A DNA stretch of 64,000 nucleotides from Bacteroidales bacterium (GTDB taxonomy: Bacteria > Bacteroidota > Bacteroidia > Bacteroidales > VadinHA17): positions 248,001 through 312,000 of the forward strand of contig JADJLX010000002.1 of NCBI GenBank assembly GCA_016709865.1, in the 5' to 3' direction. The number at the start of each line of letters is the position of its first letter. Within the stretch, counting starts at the first letter, position 1. The notes under the pieces were generated by a model. It saw only the letters and a program-made list of their open reading frames with translations, was not told the DNA's origin and did no database searches. Both the position numbers and the translations under genes were made by a program. Shown piece after piece: positions 35,268-43,717 of this stretch.

Positions 35268-35308
35268 GTTATTAGGTTATTAGGTTATTAGGTTATTGAG
35301 TTATTAAG
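35268..35308. repeat. 8-bp tandem repeat (ttattagg)
   Basis: About five copies of ttattagg. The 3' end of the isomerase gene (35288 onward) runs into it: its last codons and stop are made of repeat units. The complementary tract lies at the other end of the same gene. Confidence 0.93.
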
Positions 35309-36217
35309 TACATCTTTTACTTTTTTGAAAAGAGCTTCAACTTTAACTGCAGGGTCGCCTTCTCCGAGAGTCTCTAGGGGAAGGTAACCTTTGTAGCCGC
35401 ATTCCTTAACTATTGAAATGACCTTATTATAATCAGTATCCACCTGATTATCATTTATATATACTTTCTCCTTAAGCTGCCACGAAATCGCGTGTTTTGC
35501 GTTCAGCGCGATGTCTTTATATGGATCGGCTGAATGGTAACTGCCAATATCAAGTAAAAGTCCATTCCACTCTGAATTAACCATCTTCAGCATTTTTTCA
35601 ACATCAGAAGAGGTCTTAATAAAATCATTATGATTCTGCATGGCTGTCATTACTCCATGTTTTTTGCCGAATTCAGCACATTCCCTGATATCATCAGCAA
35701 TCCATTTTGCCCTGTCTTCCCATTTGTACTGCTCCTTTGAAAGAGTACCCGCAAAGATTCTCACAATTGGCGATCCTAGTTTCTCTGCAACAACAATCCA
35801 GTCCTTAACAAGCTGCTTCTCACCAGCCCTTTTGGAGACATCAGACCAGGTAAAATCATTTTTAACTCCTGTTCCGCTTATTCCGAGTCCAAGCCTGAAA
35901 GCCTTCTGTTTAACATGATAAATATAATCATCGGATGGCACCTGAGGGTAACCGGGGAAATAGTATCCGGTCAGATCAACTCCATCAAAACCTTTTGCAG
36001 CACAAAAATCCAGGAGATCATCTATTGTCATTGATCCTGCTCTCAGAGGTTTATCAAAAGAGTAAGCATTCAGGCTGATTTTCAGACTAACATTTTCAAG
36101 ATGTGACACGGCAGTACCTCTTCCGGGTTCTCCTGCTTTAATTACTGGCATTATTGCAGTTCCAATTCCGGCCATTGCCGCTTTCCTTGCAAAATCCCTT
36201 CTACTGAATCTTTTCAT
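35288..36217 (-). CDS. Sugar phosphate isomerase/epimerase-like TIM-barrel protein, Tat-exported
   Basis: 309 residues from the ATG at 36217 (a TTG at 36235 is the only further start and is less likely). Twin-arginine signal FSRRDFARKAAMAGIG, then an AP-endonuclease-2/xylose-isomerase-like barrel: FDGVDLTGYYFPG, GVMTAMQNHNDF, LLLDIGSYH and the C-terminal GYKGYLPLETLGEGDP with a metal-ligand glutamate. Family members act on sugars or inositols; the substrate is unknown. The C-terminal residues NNSIT and the stop are encoded by the ttattagg repeat, and the inverse repeat flanks the start. Confidence 0.85.
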   Translation of the reverse strand: MKRFSRRDFARKAAMAGIGTAIMPVIKAGEPGRGTAVSHLENVSLKISLNAYSFDKPLRAGSMTIDDLLDFCAAKGFDGVDLTGYYFPGYPQVPSDDYIYHVKQKAFRLGLGISGTGVKNDFTWSDVSKRAGEKQLVKDWIVVAEKLGSPIVRIFAGTLSKEQYKWEDRAKWIADDIRECAEFGKKHGVMTAMQNHNDFIKTSSDVEKMLKMVNSEWNGLLLDIGSYHSADPYKDIALNAKHAISWQLKEKVYINDNQVDTDYNKVISIVKECGYKGYLPLETLGEGDPAVKVEALFKKVKDVLNNSIT

Positions 36218-36235
36218 AAAAATGTCAATTACCAA

Positions 36236-36300
36236 ATAACCTAATATCCTAATAACCTAATAACCTGATAACCTTATAACCTTATAACCTAATAACTTCC
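36236..36300. repeat. 8-bp tandem repeat (aataacct), inverse of the tract at 35268
   Basis: About seven units of aataacct with variants (gataacct, tataacct). It is the reverse complement of the ttattagg tract on the other side of the isomerase gene. Confidence 0.93.
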
Positions 36301-36305
36301 CAACC

Positions 36306-37442
36306 CTATACTTTTCCCTTAACTTTAAATCCCAGCTCTTTAAGTATCCTGTGGATATTCTTACTTCCGTTTTTCAGATTAACTGTGAAAGCATGGAATT
36401 CCCTCCTCAATGGATAATCTCCGCGCAGGTTCTCAAAATCTGACGGATTGAACCTGAAATGCATATCATCATCTTCAATGCTATAGGTATGTGCAACAGC
36501 CTGGTGTACGATTTTTTCATCTGATTTTCCTTTGCAGTCGATGAAAATATCCGGAATTTCAGGTACCGGAATATTTTTAGGATACCACTCTTTGAGAGGC
36601 AGATCAAAAAACCTGCTTAGAGAATTTACAACCATTGCAGTTCCTTTAGCTTTACCATCAACAGAGTAACCTGCTATATGCGGTGTAGCTATGAAGGCTT
36701 TTGGTATAAGGCTAAAATCTATATCCGGTTCATTTTCCCATACATCAAGAATTGCACCCCGCAGCTTACCTGTCTCAAGATTCTTTTTGAGAGCACCTGT
36801 ATCCACAACTTCGCCTCTTGAGGAATTAATGAACCAGACCTTTTTCCTGATCATTTTAAAACAGTTTTCATCAAAGAGATGATATGTTCTATCTTCTCCT
36901 ACGTGATGCAATGGCACATGAAGAGTTATGATGTCAGCCTCACGGAGTACATCTTCGAGCGGGACAAACTTTCTATCACCTTCTTTTCTTGCCCTGGGTG
37001 GGTCATTAAGCAATACTCTCATTCCCAGCAACCTGGCAGCTTTTTCTACTTTTGCCCCTACATTCCCTACTCCTACAATACCTATGGTTTTATCTTTCAG
37101 CTTGAATTTATGATCGCGGGCAATCTTAAGGAGTGCAGAGGTTATATATTGCAGCACGGATGAAGAGTTGCATCCGGGTGCGTTTGTCCAGTCAATGTTA
37201 TTTTTTTCACAATACTGTGTATCAATATGATCGAATCCAATCGTGGCAGTTCCTATAAATTTAACAGTCGTGCCATTCAGCAGTTTCTCTGTGCATTTTG
37301 TCCGGGTTCGTATTAAAAGTGCATCTGTATTTTTGATAAGTGTGTTACTGATCATTCTGCCAGGCAGATATTTTACTTCAGCAATTGGTTCCAGAGCACC
37401 TTTAAGAAAAGGCATTTTATCATCAGCTACAATTCTGACCAT
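36306..37442 (-). CDS. pdxB: 4-phosphoerythronate dehydrogenase
   Basis: 378 residues. PdxB oxidises 4-phospho-erythronate in the DXP-dependent pathway to pyridoxal phosphate. It shows the D-2-hydroxyacid dehydrogenase fold with NAD motif GIVGVGNVGAKV, catalytic Arg in SSRGEVVD, Glu in WENEPDID and His in ATPHIAGYS. A C-terminal extension of about 80 residues matches the PdxB dimerisation domain, which separates it from SerA-type relatives. It is cytoplasmic. The upstream glycosyltransferase gene is 30 bases away. Confidence 0.93.
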   Translation of the reverse strand: MVRIVADDKMPFLKGALEPIAEVKYLPGRMISNTLIKNTDALLIRTRTKCTEKLLNGTTVKFIGTATIGFDHIDTQYCEKNNIDWTNAPGCNSSSVLQYITSALLKIARDHKFKLKDKTIGIVGVGNVGAKVEKAARLLGMRVLLNDPPRARKEGDRKFVPLEDVLREADIITLHVPLHHVGEDRTYHLFDENCFKMIRKKVWFINSSRGEVVDTGALKKNLETGKLRGAILDVWENEPDIDFSLIPKAFIATPHIAGYSVDGKAKGTAMVVNSLSRFFDLPLKEWYPKNIPVPEIPDIFIDCKGKSDEKIVHQAVAHTYSIEDDDMHFRFNPSDFENLRGDYPLRREFHAFTVNLKNGSKNIHRILKELGFKVKGKV

Positions 37443-37472
37443 AATTTATTATTTTCAGGAAAGATAATCATT

Positions 37473-39029
37473 TTAGAAAATATCGTGGTTCTTTTTTCGC
37501 TCATCTGCTTCTTTATAAAATAAAACAGTAAATGCCGGGACAGCTCCTCTGAACAGGTATATCCCTGTTCCCTTTTCTCTTGCAAATTCATTTTCAACAA
37601 TTCCGGCAAGCTTCCACTCACTGAAAAGTTTTACAATCTCATCTTCAGGTTTCTCTCCTACCAGTAAAATGTTTTGAATGTTATTTAAATGAGGCAGCCA
37701 GTAGATATAATCGGTACTAAATGAATAAGCTTCAGGCATCTTACCGCGGTTGTAATAATTGAGTGCCCCAACCTGTCCGTAATTATCACACATGATAAGA
37801 GTCTTATCAACTTCATCCTGAGGAATCATTTTATAAGTCAGAAGCGCCTTTTCGGCCATTTCACGCCATCCCAACATGTCGGAGAAATCCTGTGGAAGTG
37901 TATGATTTTTCCCATCTTCCCAACGAAGCAATCCATACTTTTCGAAAGTTTCGCCATTCTTCAGGATCTCTTCCGGAGAGAGAAGAGGAAACATCACTTT
38001 TGCAGTCATAAAAAATATTCCAAGGTTCGCCACTATTAAAAAACCAGAAACGATCAGTTTCAGTTTTTCCTTAAGAATTTTCTCAATAAACACAGCTCCC
38101 AATGCAATGAGCACAGGGTACAATCCTATTGCATAATAGTCTTTTGCTTTAAGTATTACGAACAGAGAAATTGTTACTATAAATGCTATTCCTATGAACC
38201 GGTAAGGCTTAAACGATTTGTAAAAAATGAGTGCTGCTAGGGCGCATATAATAACCGGTAATGAACCAAAGAAGAAAAGTAGCTGACTTAAAAGAAATCC
38301 TGATGCAGTATTATTAACGAGCTGATCAGCTTTCAGCACTTTCATATGCTCAACTACAGGAAATCCATTCTTAATCTGCCAGATAAGGTTTGGCAAAATC
38401 AGGAGAAGTGCCAGAGCAACTGCCTTCCAGAATGCAATATTTTTAAATATTTTCCTACCGGGTGTCGCTATTAAACCAATAAACAAACCTGCAAAAAGGA
38501 AAACAACATTATACTTGTTATAAAACCCAACAGCAGCAACCACAGATAAGAGATACAACCATTTATTCTCCGGTGTTTTAAAATATTTTATCAGGATCCA
38601 GAAGATTGCTGTCCAAATCATTATATCAAAAGAATTAGGCTGAAAAAGAATGTTTAGTCTGGCCAGAGCAGAGAATATAAGACCGGATGATACTACAATT
38701 TTTGAGGTCAGACTGCCACCTGATTCCTCAGCAATACGCCAGGCAAAAACAATTGTAAATGAACCGAATAATGCAGGGAAAAAACGAATCCAGAATACAT
38801 CTCCCCCAAAAAGAAATATTATTTTGGATATAAGTGAGGTAAGCGGAGGGAGCGAAATAAATCCAAACGCAAGATGGTTAGCCTGATCGAGATGCAGAAA
38901 CTCATCACGGTGAAGCTCATATACCGGATTGACTATTACAAATTGCAGAATCATTTTAACTGCAACAAGAATTAATAAGACCCAATATCTTTGAAAAAAT
39001 TTAACAAAAAGGTGATTATAATAACTCAT
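37473..39029 (-). CDS. GT39-family membrane glycosyltransferase (ArnT/PMT-like)
   Basis: 518 residues with about ten membrane segments and a C-terminal soluble part (from about 350). The early loop ELHRDEFLHLDQA (39-51) carries the acidic pair expected for lipid-linked-sugar GT-C enzymes. Such enzymes transfer a sugar or aminoarabinose from a polyprenyl phosphate to a protein or lipid on the outer face of the inner membrane. Acceptor and donor are unknown. It is followed by pdxB after 30 bases, an unrelated gene, so co-transcription has no clear meaning. Confidence 0.88.
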   Translation of the reverse strand: MSYYNHLFVKFFQRYWVLLILVAVKMILQFVIVNPVYELHRDEFLHLDQANHLAFGFISLPPLTSLISKIIFLFGGDVFWIRFFPALFGSFTIVFAWRIAEESGGSLTSKIVVSSGLIFSALARLNILFQPNSFDIMIWTAIFWILIKYFKTPENKWLYLLSVVAAVGFYNKYNVVFLFAGLFIGLIATPGRKIFKNIAFWKAVALALLLILPNLIWQIKNGFPVVEHMKVLKADQLVNNTASGFLLSQLLFFFGSLPVIICALAALIFYKSFKPYRFIGIAFIVTISLFVILKAKDYYAIGLYPVLIALGAVFIEKILKEKLKLIVSGFLIVANLGIFFMTAKVMFPLLSPEEILKNGETFEKYGLLRWEDGKNHTLPQDFSDMLGWREMAEKALLTYKMIPQDEVDKTLIMCDNYGQVGALNYYNRGKMPEAYSFSTDYIYWLPHLNNIQNILLVGEKPEDEIVKLFSEWKLAGIVENEFAREKGTGIYLFRGAVPAFTVLFYKEADERKKNHDIF

Positions 39030-39296
39030 TTATATATGTAATTGATCATTCAAAAGGTAGATTTAATTTTTGACTAACAAAAAAGTAAAGTGAAAAAAGT
39101 AAATTATCCCGTCAAATAAAAACAATACATCTGGATTCAATTACACTCTCTGTAAAATATTTTAATGTTTTTTTGTCACTGACGAAGATGTATCTTGTAT
39201 TTTTCTAAATTGCAGCCAATTTCGTTAGTAAAATATAGAATTACCTTTGAATCTGTACAGGTATTCTTATTTATTCTTATCTGAGTATTGTCATAA
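39030..39296. other. Divergent promoter region, no gene seen
   Basis: AT-rich gap of 267 bases between the GT39 gene (leftward) and the hybrid kinase (rightward). It should contain both promoters, but I could not place a convincing -33/-7 pair. Confidence 0.5.
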
Positions 39297-41432
39297 ATGA
39301 AAGATTCAATAATTGTCGGTTTGCTCCAGAATACAGCAATTCTGCTGGCTCTTAGTTATGTTTATGAATTCTGGTGGAACAGGAACGATGAACCAAAAAA
39401 CATTCTGAATAAGATACTTACAGGAATTATTATTGGTCTGATCGGTATAGTAGTGATGCTGACACCATGGATACTGGTTCCCGGACTTGTATTTGATACC
39501 CGCTCAGTTGTTTTGTCAGTATCAGGACTGTTTTTCGGGAAACTGCCTACAGCTGTTGCCATGCTGTTAACCGGTCTGGTCAGATTAGCGAAAGGTGGTG
39601 ATGGTGTATGGATGGGCATTGCGGTTGTTATAAGTTCAGGTACCATTGGTATGCTTTGGCACAGATTCCGACCCTTAAAGCAAAGTAAAAACTATCTTGC
39701 AGAGTTGGTAGCAATGGGGATTGTTGTTCATGTTGTAATGCTTGGTTGTTCAATCCTTTTACCAGTTTCCAGCAGATTTGATACTATTAAAACTATAATA
39801 ATACCTACCCTTACTATCTACCCGGTTGCAACCTTACTATTAGGCACATTAATGTTCAGGCAGTTCCAGAACTGGCAGAACAGAAGAGCGGCTGATAAAC
39901 TGAGAGAATCAGAAAGAAGGTTTTCCGAATTACTTAAAAATACATTCCTCTTTTCTGCCATAGTAGATATGGAGGGAAAAATAGTATTCTGCAACAGATC
40001 ACTTCTGGAGGTTTCAGAGTATACGTTTGAGGAACTGTCAGAAAAAAACCTGTTTGATATTTTTGTGCCTCTTGAATCACAGGAACAACTTGGACAATTA
40101 TTCGCTAAAGCATTATCAGGTGATGAGAGCGCTTTGAATTTTGAAGCTGAGTTTCTGACAAAAGGCGGAAGCAGGCTCCTGGTTTCCTTTAATTGTACAC
40201 TCTTGAAGGATGAAAATGGCAAGATATCCGGAGTTGCAGGTATTGGTGAAAACATAACCAAAAGGAGACAAACCGAGGCTGAACTCCTGAAGTCAAAAAT
40301 AAAGGCAGAAGAGAGCGATAAACTTAAGTCAATTTTTCTTGCAAACATGAGCCATGAAATACGTACTCCCATGAATTCCATTATGGGTTTTTCAGAGTTG
40401 CTCGGGGAAAATGACCTGTCGCAAGATTTTAGGACTCAATATATTGACATTATTAAAAGTTCCAGCAACCGGCTTCTTCAGCTTATCAATGATATAATTG
40501 ATCTTTCTAAAATAGAAGCGAAACAACTTTCAGTTAATGTTTCAGAATGCAACCTTTCAGAGTTACTTTCGAACAGTATTGAATCATTCAGAAGAAGTGA
40601 GCTATTACTAAAAAAACCTGAAGTCAAACTTGTACTCAACCTGCCGGAAGAGATTGATAAGATCAAGTTTTTATCAGATGGAGTCAGAGTTCAACAGGTT
40701 CTGGATAACCTTGTCAGCAATGCAATAAAATATTCCAACCGGGGCATAATAAATGTCGGATGTGCGATTACCGGCAGCAAAGGAAATGAAGTCATTGAGA
40801 TCCATGTTAAAGATACCGGCATCGGAATTTCGTCCGAAATGCAGGAAATAGTTTTTGAAAGATTCAGGCAGGTAGAGGAAGGCAGGTATCATGAAGGAGC
40901 CGGACTCGGATTAAGCATATCAAAAGGCATCGTGGAATTGCTGGGAGGTAAAATATGGTTTACATCTGAGGCCAATATTGGATCAACTTTTTATTTCACA
41001 TTACCCTATATTATTGCAAAGGAAACCACTGAAACCGTTCCCAGATCCGGTACATTCTTACCTAATATAAAAGGAAAAAGAGTCCTTATTGCAGAAGATG
41101 ACTACAACTCGTACCGGTTCCTTGAGCTTATTCTGAAGAGACAAAATGCTGAGTTATCACATGCAGAAAACGGTGAAATTCTGTTAAATATGATAGAAGC
41201 CCGCCTGCCTGACCTTATTCTGCTGGATATTAATATGCCAGTTATGAATGGGTTTGAGGTGCTTGACGAAATGAAAAAAAGGGGCCTGAATACAAAAATT
41301 ATTGCACAGACTGCATATGCCATGCCCGATGAGAAGGAGAGATGCCTCTCTTCCGGTTGTAATGGATACATCTCCAAACCAATAAAAAAAGAAGAGCTTT
41401 TCAGGGTTATTAATGAAGTCCTGTCTGCCTGA
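39297..41432 (+). CDS. Hybrid sensor kinase: 5TM-LYT, PAS, HisKA, ATPase, receiver
   Basis: 711 residues. The N-terminal 190 residues form a 5TMR-LYT membrane sensor, seen in LytS-type kinases. A PAS domain follows (about 205-330), then HisKA with phospho-acceptor His353 (FLANMSHEIRTPMN), an ATPase domain (DGVRVQQVLDNLVSNAIKYS, GAGLGLSIS), and a C-terminal receiver with AEDD and phospho-acceptor Asp644 (LLDINMPVM). Signals pass from His353 to Asp644; no DNA-binding output is present, so a phosphotransfer protein or regulator elsewhere must take over. The DUF5916 gene starts 22 bases after the stop and may be co-transcribed. Confidence 0.95.
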   Translation: MKDSIIVGLLQNTAILLALSYVYEFWWNRNDEPKNILNKILTGIIIGLIGIVVMLTPWILVPGLVFDTRSVVLSVSGLFFGKLPTAVAMLLTGLVRLAKGGDGVWMGIAVVISSGTIGMLWHRFRPLKQSKNYLAELVAMGIVVHVVMLGCSILLPVSSRFDTIKTIIIPTLTIYPVATLLLGTLMFRQFQNWQNRRAADKLRESERRFSELLKNTFLFSAIVDMEGKIVFCNRSLLEVSEYTFEELSEKNLFDIFVPLESQEQLGQLFAKALSGDESALNFEAEFLTKGGSRLLVSFNCTLLKDENGKISGVAGIGENITKRRQTEAELLKSKIKAEESDKLKSIFLANMSHEIRTPMNSIMGFSELLGENDLSQDFRTQYIDIIKSSSNRLLQLINDIIDLSKIEAKQLSVNVSECNLSELLSNSIESFRRSELLLKKPEVKLVLNLPEEIDKIKFLSDGVRVQQVLDNLVSNAIKYSNRGIINVGCAITGSKGNEVIEIHVKDTGIGISSEMQEIVFERFRQVEEGRYHEGAGLGLSISKGIVELLGGKIWFTSEANIGSTFYFTLPYIIAKETTETVPRSGTFLPNIKGKRVLIAEDDYNSYRFLELILKRQNAELSHAENGEILLNMIEARLPDLILLDINMPVMNGFEVLDEMKKRGLNTKIIAQTAYAMPDEKERCLSSGCNGYISKPIKKEELFRVINEVLSA

Positions 41433-41454
41433 TTATTAAATATTTCCAAACCAG

Positions 41455-43605
41455 ATGCTACGATTTTCCATAATCTCGATTTCAATTTTTCTGATCGGAT
41501 CAATAAACCTTTTTGCTCAGCCTGAGATCAGGGCTGTTTTTACAGCAACACCTCCAGCCATTGATGGCTCTCTGAATGACGATGTCTGGAAGGATGCCTC
41601 CGTGATTAATGAGCTCTTCCAGAGAGAACCGAACCCGGGAAAACCTGTCTCGGAAAAGACTGAATTCTATTTTCTTTACGACCATAACAACATCTATATC
41701 GGAATCCGGTGCTTTGATGATCCTGAAGGCATCACTGCAAAGGAGCTTGCCAGAGATGTAAGTCTCGGTGATGACGACAGGGTGCAGATAATCCTCGACA
41801 CCTATCTCGATGGCCGCAGCGGCTACTGGTTTCAGATTGGTCCCAGAGGAAGTATTGGTGATGCCCTTGTAAATGAAAACGGAAAAGATTTTAATAAATC
41901 CTGGGATGGCCTCTGGGACGGTAAAGCAAAAATTACTACAGAAGGATGGGACGGAGAATTGATTATCCCCTTTAAAACTCTCGGATTCAAAGAAGGGAAC
42001 AGTACATGGGGACTTAAACTCATCAGATATATAAAAAGAAAGTCGGAAGCCTCCTACTGGCCTGAAACTTCGCTGAATGCAAATAAATTCCAGGTATCTG
42101 ATGCCGGCAGAATTACAGGCATAACAGATATTACACAGGGAATAGGATTAGACATTACACCATATCTGACAAGCGGAGTAAGCAAAAAGCAGAATACCGA
42201 TCCCAAAGGTGTTCTGGATGGAGGACTCGATGCTTTTTACCACATAACACCTTCCCTGAAAGCTTCTTTGACAGTAAATACTGATTTCGCTCAGACTGAG
42301 GTAGATGAAAAGCAGATTAACCTTACCAGGTTCAGCCTGTTCTTTCCTGAAAAACGGGATTTCTTCCTCGATGGAGCAAACTATTTTACTTTTGGAATAA
42401 ACGGAGACAGCGAAAACCCTCAGAGTACGCAGATGATACCCTTCTTCTCCAGAAGAATAGGGCTTGATGCAGGAGGCAATCCGGTGTCAATTAAATATGG
42501 AGGAAAATTCACCGGGAAAGTCGGGAACTGGAACCTTGGTGCCATGCATATAAAGGATGATAATCAGTGGGATAATCCGGGTTATTCAGTGGGAAGAATA
42601 TCAAGAAATCTAGGAAAACAGTCATCAATCGGACTAATTGGAACTAACGGAAATGCCTTCTCCGACCTGAAGAATACCCTCGTCGGAATCGATTTACGCC
42701 TGGCGAGTTCGCTCCTTGCAGGTAATAAAAACATAAGCTATAATCTTTACGGATTGAAGTCATTCACCCATGGACTGACAGGAAATGATATCTCATTCGG
42801 AACAGAAATTAATTACCCAAACGATAAGTTGAATTTCAGACTCGGATATCTTCAGATAGGAGAAGATTTTACCCCCGGACTTGGCTTCATACCGCGCAAG
42901 AATATCCGTGATTTTTATGGAGGAATCGGAATTGGCCCGCGACCAAAAAATTCACCGGTAATGCAGATCAAATCAGGCGTAAAATATGTTTTCATATCCG
43001 ATCTCAAAAACGGAGGTCTTCTTACATCGCAAATGGATTTCAATCTGTCGGATATTATTTTCCTGAGTGGGGACATTATCTCATTATCAGCACAGTATCA
43101 GCATGAATTGCTGACCTCTGACTTTCATATTTTCGAAAACTTTGTGATACCTGCGGAAAAATACACTTTCTGGAGGAAGAGTGTGACACTTACCTCAGCA
43201 AAAAGAAGAAACTTATGGGCTGCAACGAAAGTCGGAACCGGTTCTTTCTATTCAGGAAAGAGGACCGATTGGATGATACAGGCGGGTTACAAGGTGATTG
43301 TTCCTGTTTATATCGGGATGGAATCTGATCGTAAATGGGTTGACCTTCCTGATGGAAGCTTTGTGACACAGATCTACAGGCTGAACCTGAACTTCCTGTT
43401 CAGTCCGAATCTGTCGTGGTATAATTTTGCACAGTACGAGAACCAGACTGAAACAATAGGATGGCAATCAAGACTTCAATGGATAATAAAACCTGGTAAA
43501 GAGATCTTCCTGACCTTCAACTCACCGCTAATTGACCCACTGGAACGCTTCAAACCGGAAGTATATGAGGCCAGGATCAAAGCGAAATACACTATCCGGT
43601 TCTAG
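41455..43605 (+). CDS. DUF5916 outer-membrane protein with CBM9-like N-terminal domain
   Basis: 716 residues: signal peptide (1-21, ending LFAQ), a carbohydrate-binding-9-like beta sandwich (about 28-200: PPAIDGSLNDDVWKDA, FYFLYDHNNIYIGIRC), then the DUF5916 part made of many amphipathic strands (FSLFFPEKRDFFLDGANYF is typical) and ending RIKAKYTIRF, an outer-membrane-barrel-like end. Proteins of this build are widespread in Bacteroidota, without known activity. The binding domain suggests a glycan ligand. It may be regulated with the hybrid kinase just upstream. Confidence 0.85.
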   Translation: MLRFSIISISIFLIGSINLFAQPEIRAVFTATPPAIDGSLNDDVWKDASVINELFQREPNPGKPVSEKTEFYFLYDHNNIYIGIRCFDDPEGITAKELARDVSLGDDDRVQIILDTYLDGRSGYWFQIGPRGSIGDALVNENGKDFNKSWDGLWDGKAKITTEGWDGELIIPFKTLGFKEGNSTWGLKLIRYIKRKSEASYWPETSLNANKFQVSDAGRITGITDITQGIGLDITPYLTSGVSKKQNTDPKGVLDGGLDAFYHITPSLKASLTVNTDFAQTEVDEKQINLTRFSLFFPEKRDFFLDGANYFTFGINGDSENPQSTQMIPFFSRRIGLDAGGNPVSIKYGGKFTGKVGNWNLGAMHIKDDNQWDNPGYSVGRISRNLGKQSSIGLIGTNGNAFSDLKNTLVGIDLRLASSLLAGNKNISYNLYGLKSFTHGLTGNDISFGTEINYPNDKLNFRLGYLQIGEDFTPGLGFIPRKNIRDFYGGIGIGPRPKNSPVMQIKSGVKYVFISDLKNGGLLTSQMDFNLSDIIFLSGDIISLSAQYQHELLTSDFHIFENFVIPAEKYTFWRKSVTLTSAKRRNLWAATKVGTGSFYSGKRTDWMIQAGYKVIVPVYIGMESDRKWVDLPDGSFVTQIYRLNLNFLFSPNLSWYNFAQYENQTETIGWQSRLQWIIKPGKEIFLTFNSPLIDPLERFKPEVYEARIKAKYTIRF

Positions 43606-43607
43606 TT

Positions 43608-43708
43608 CTTCTCTGTGTAACTCTGTGACAACTCTGTGTATCTCTGTGTAAGTTCTTCAAGAACATAACACAGAGGAAATCCTGAGGAGACACAGAGTTA
43701 CACTGAGA
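43608..43708. repeat. ctctgtgta-type repeat with inverted complement
   Basis: Four units around ctctgtgta, then GTTCTTcAAGAAC as a hinge, then cacagagg and cacagagtta as complementary units. It separates the convergent DUF5916 and DPP11 genes. The same family occurs at 45922-46015 on the other side of DPP11. Confidence 0.92.
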
Positions 43709-43717
43709 AGATGGATA

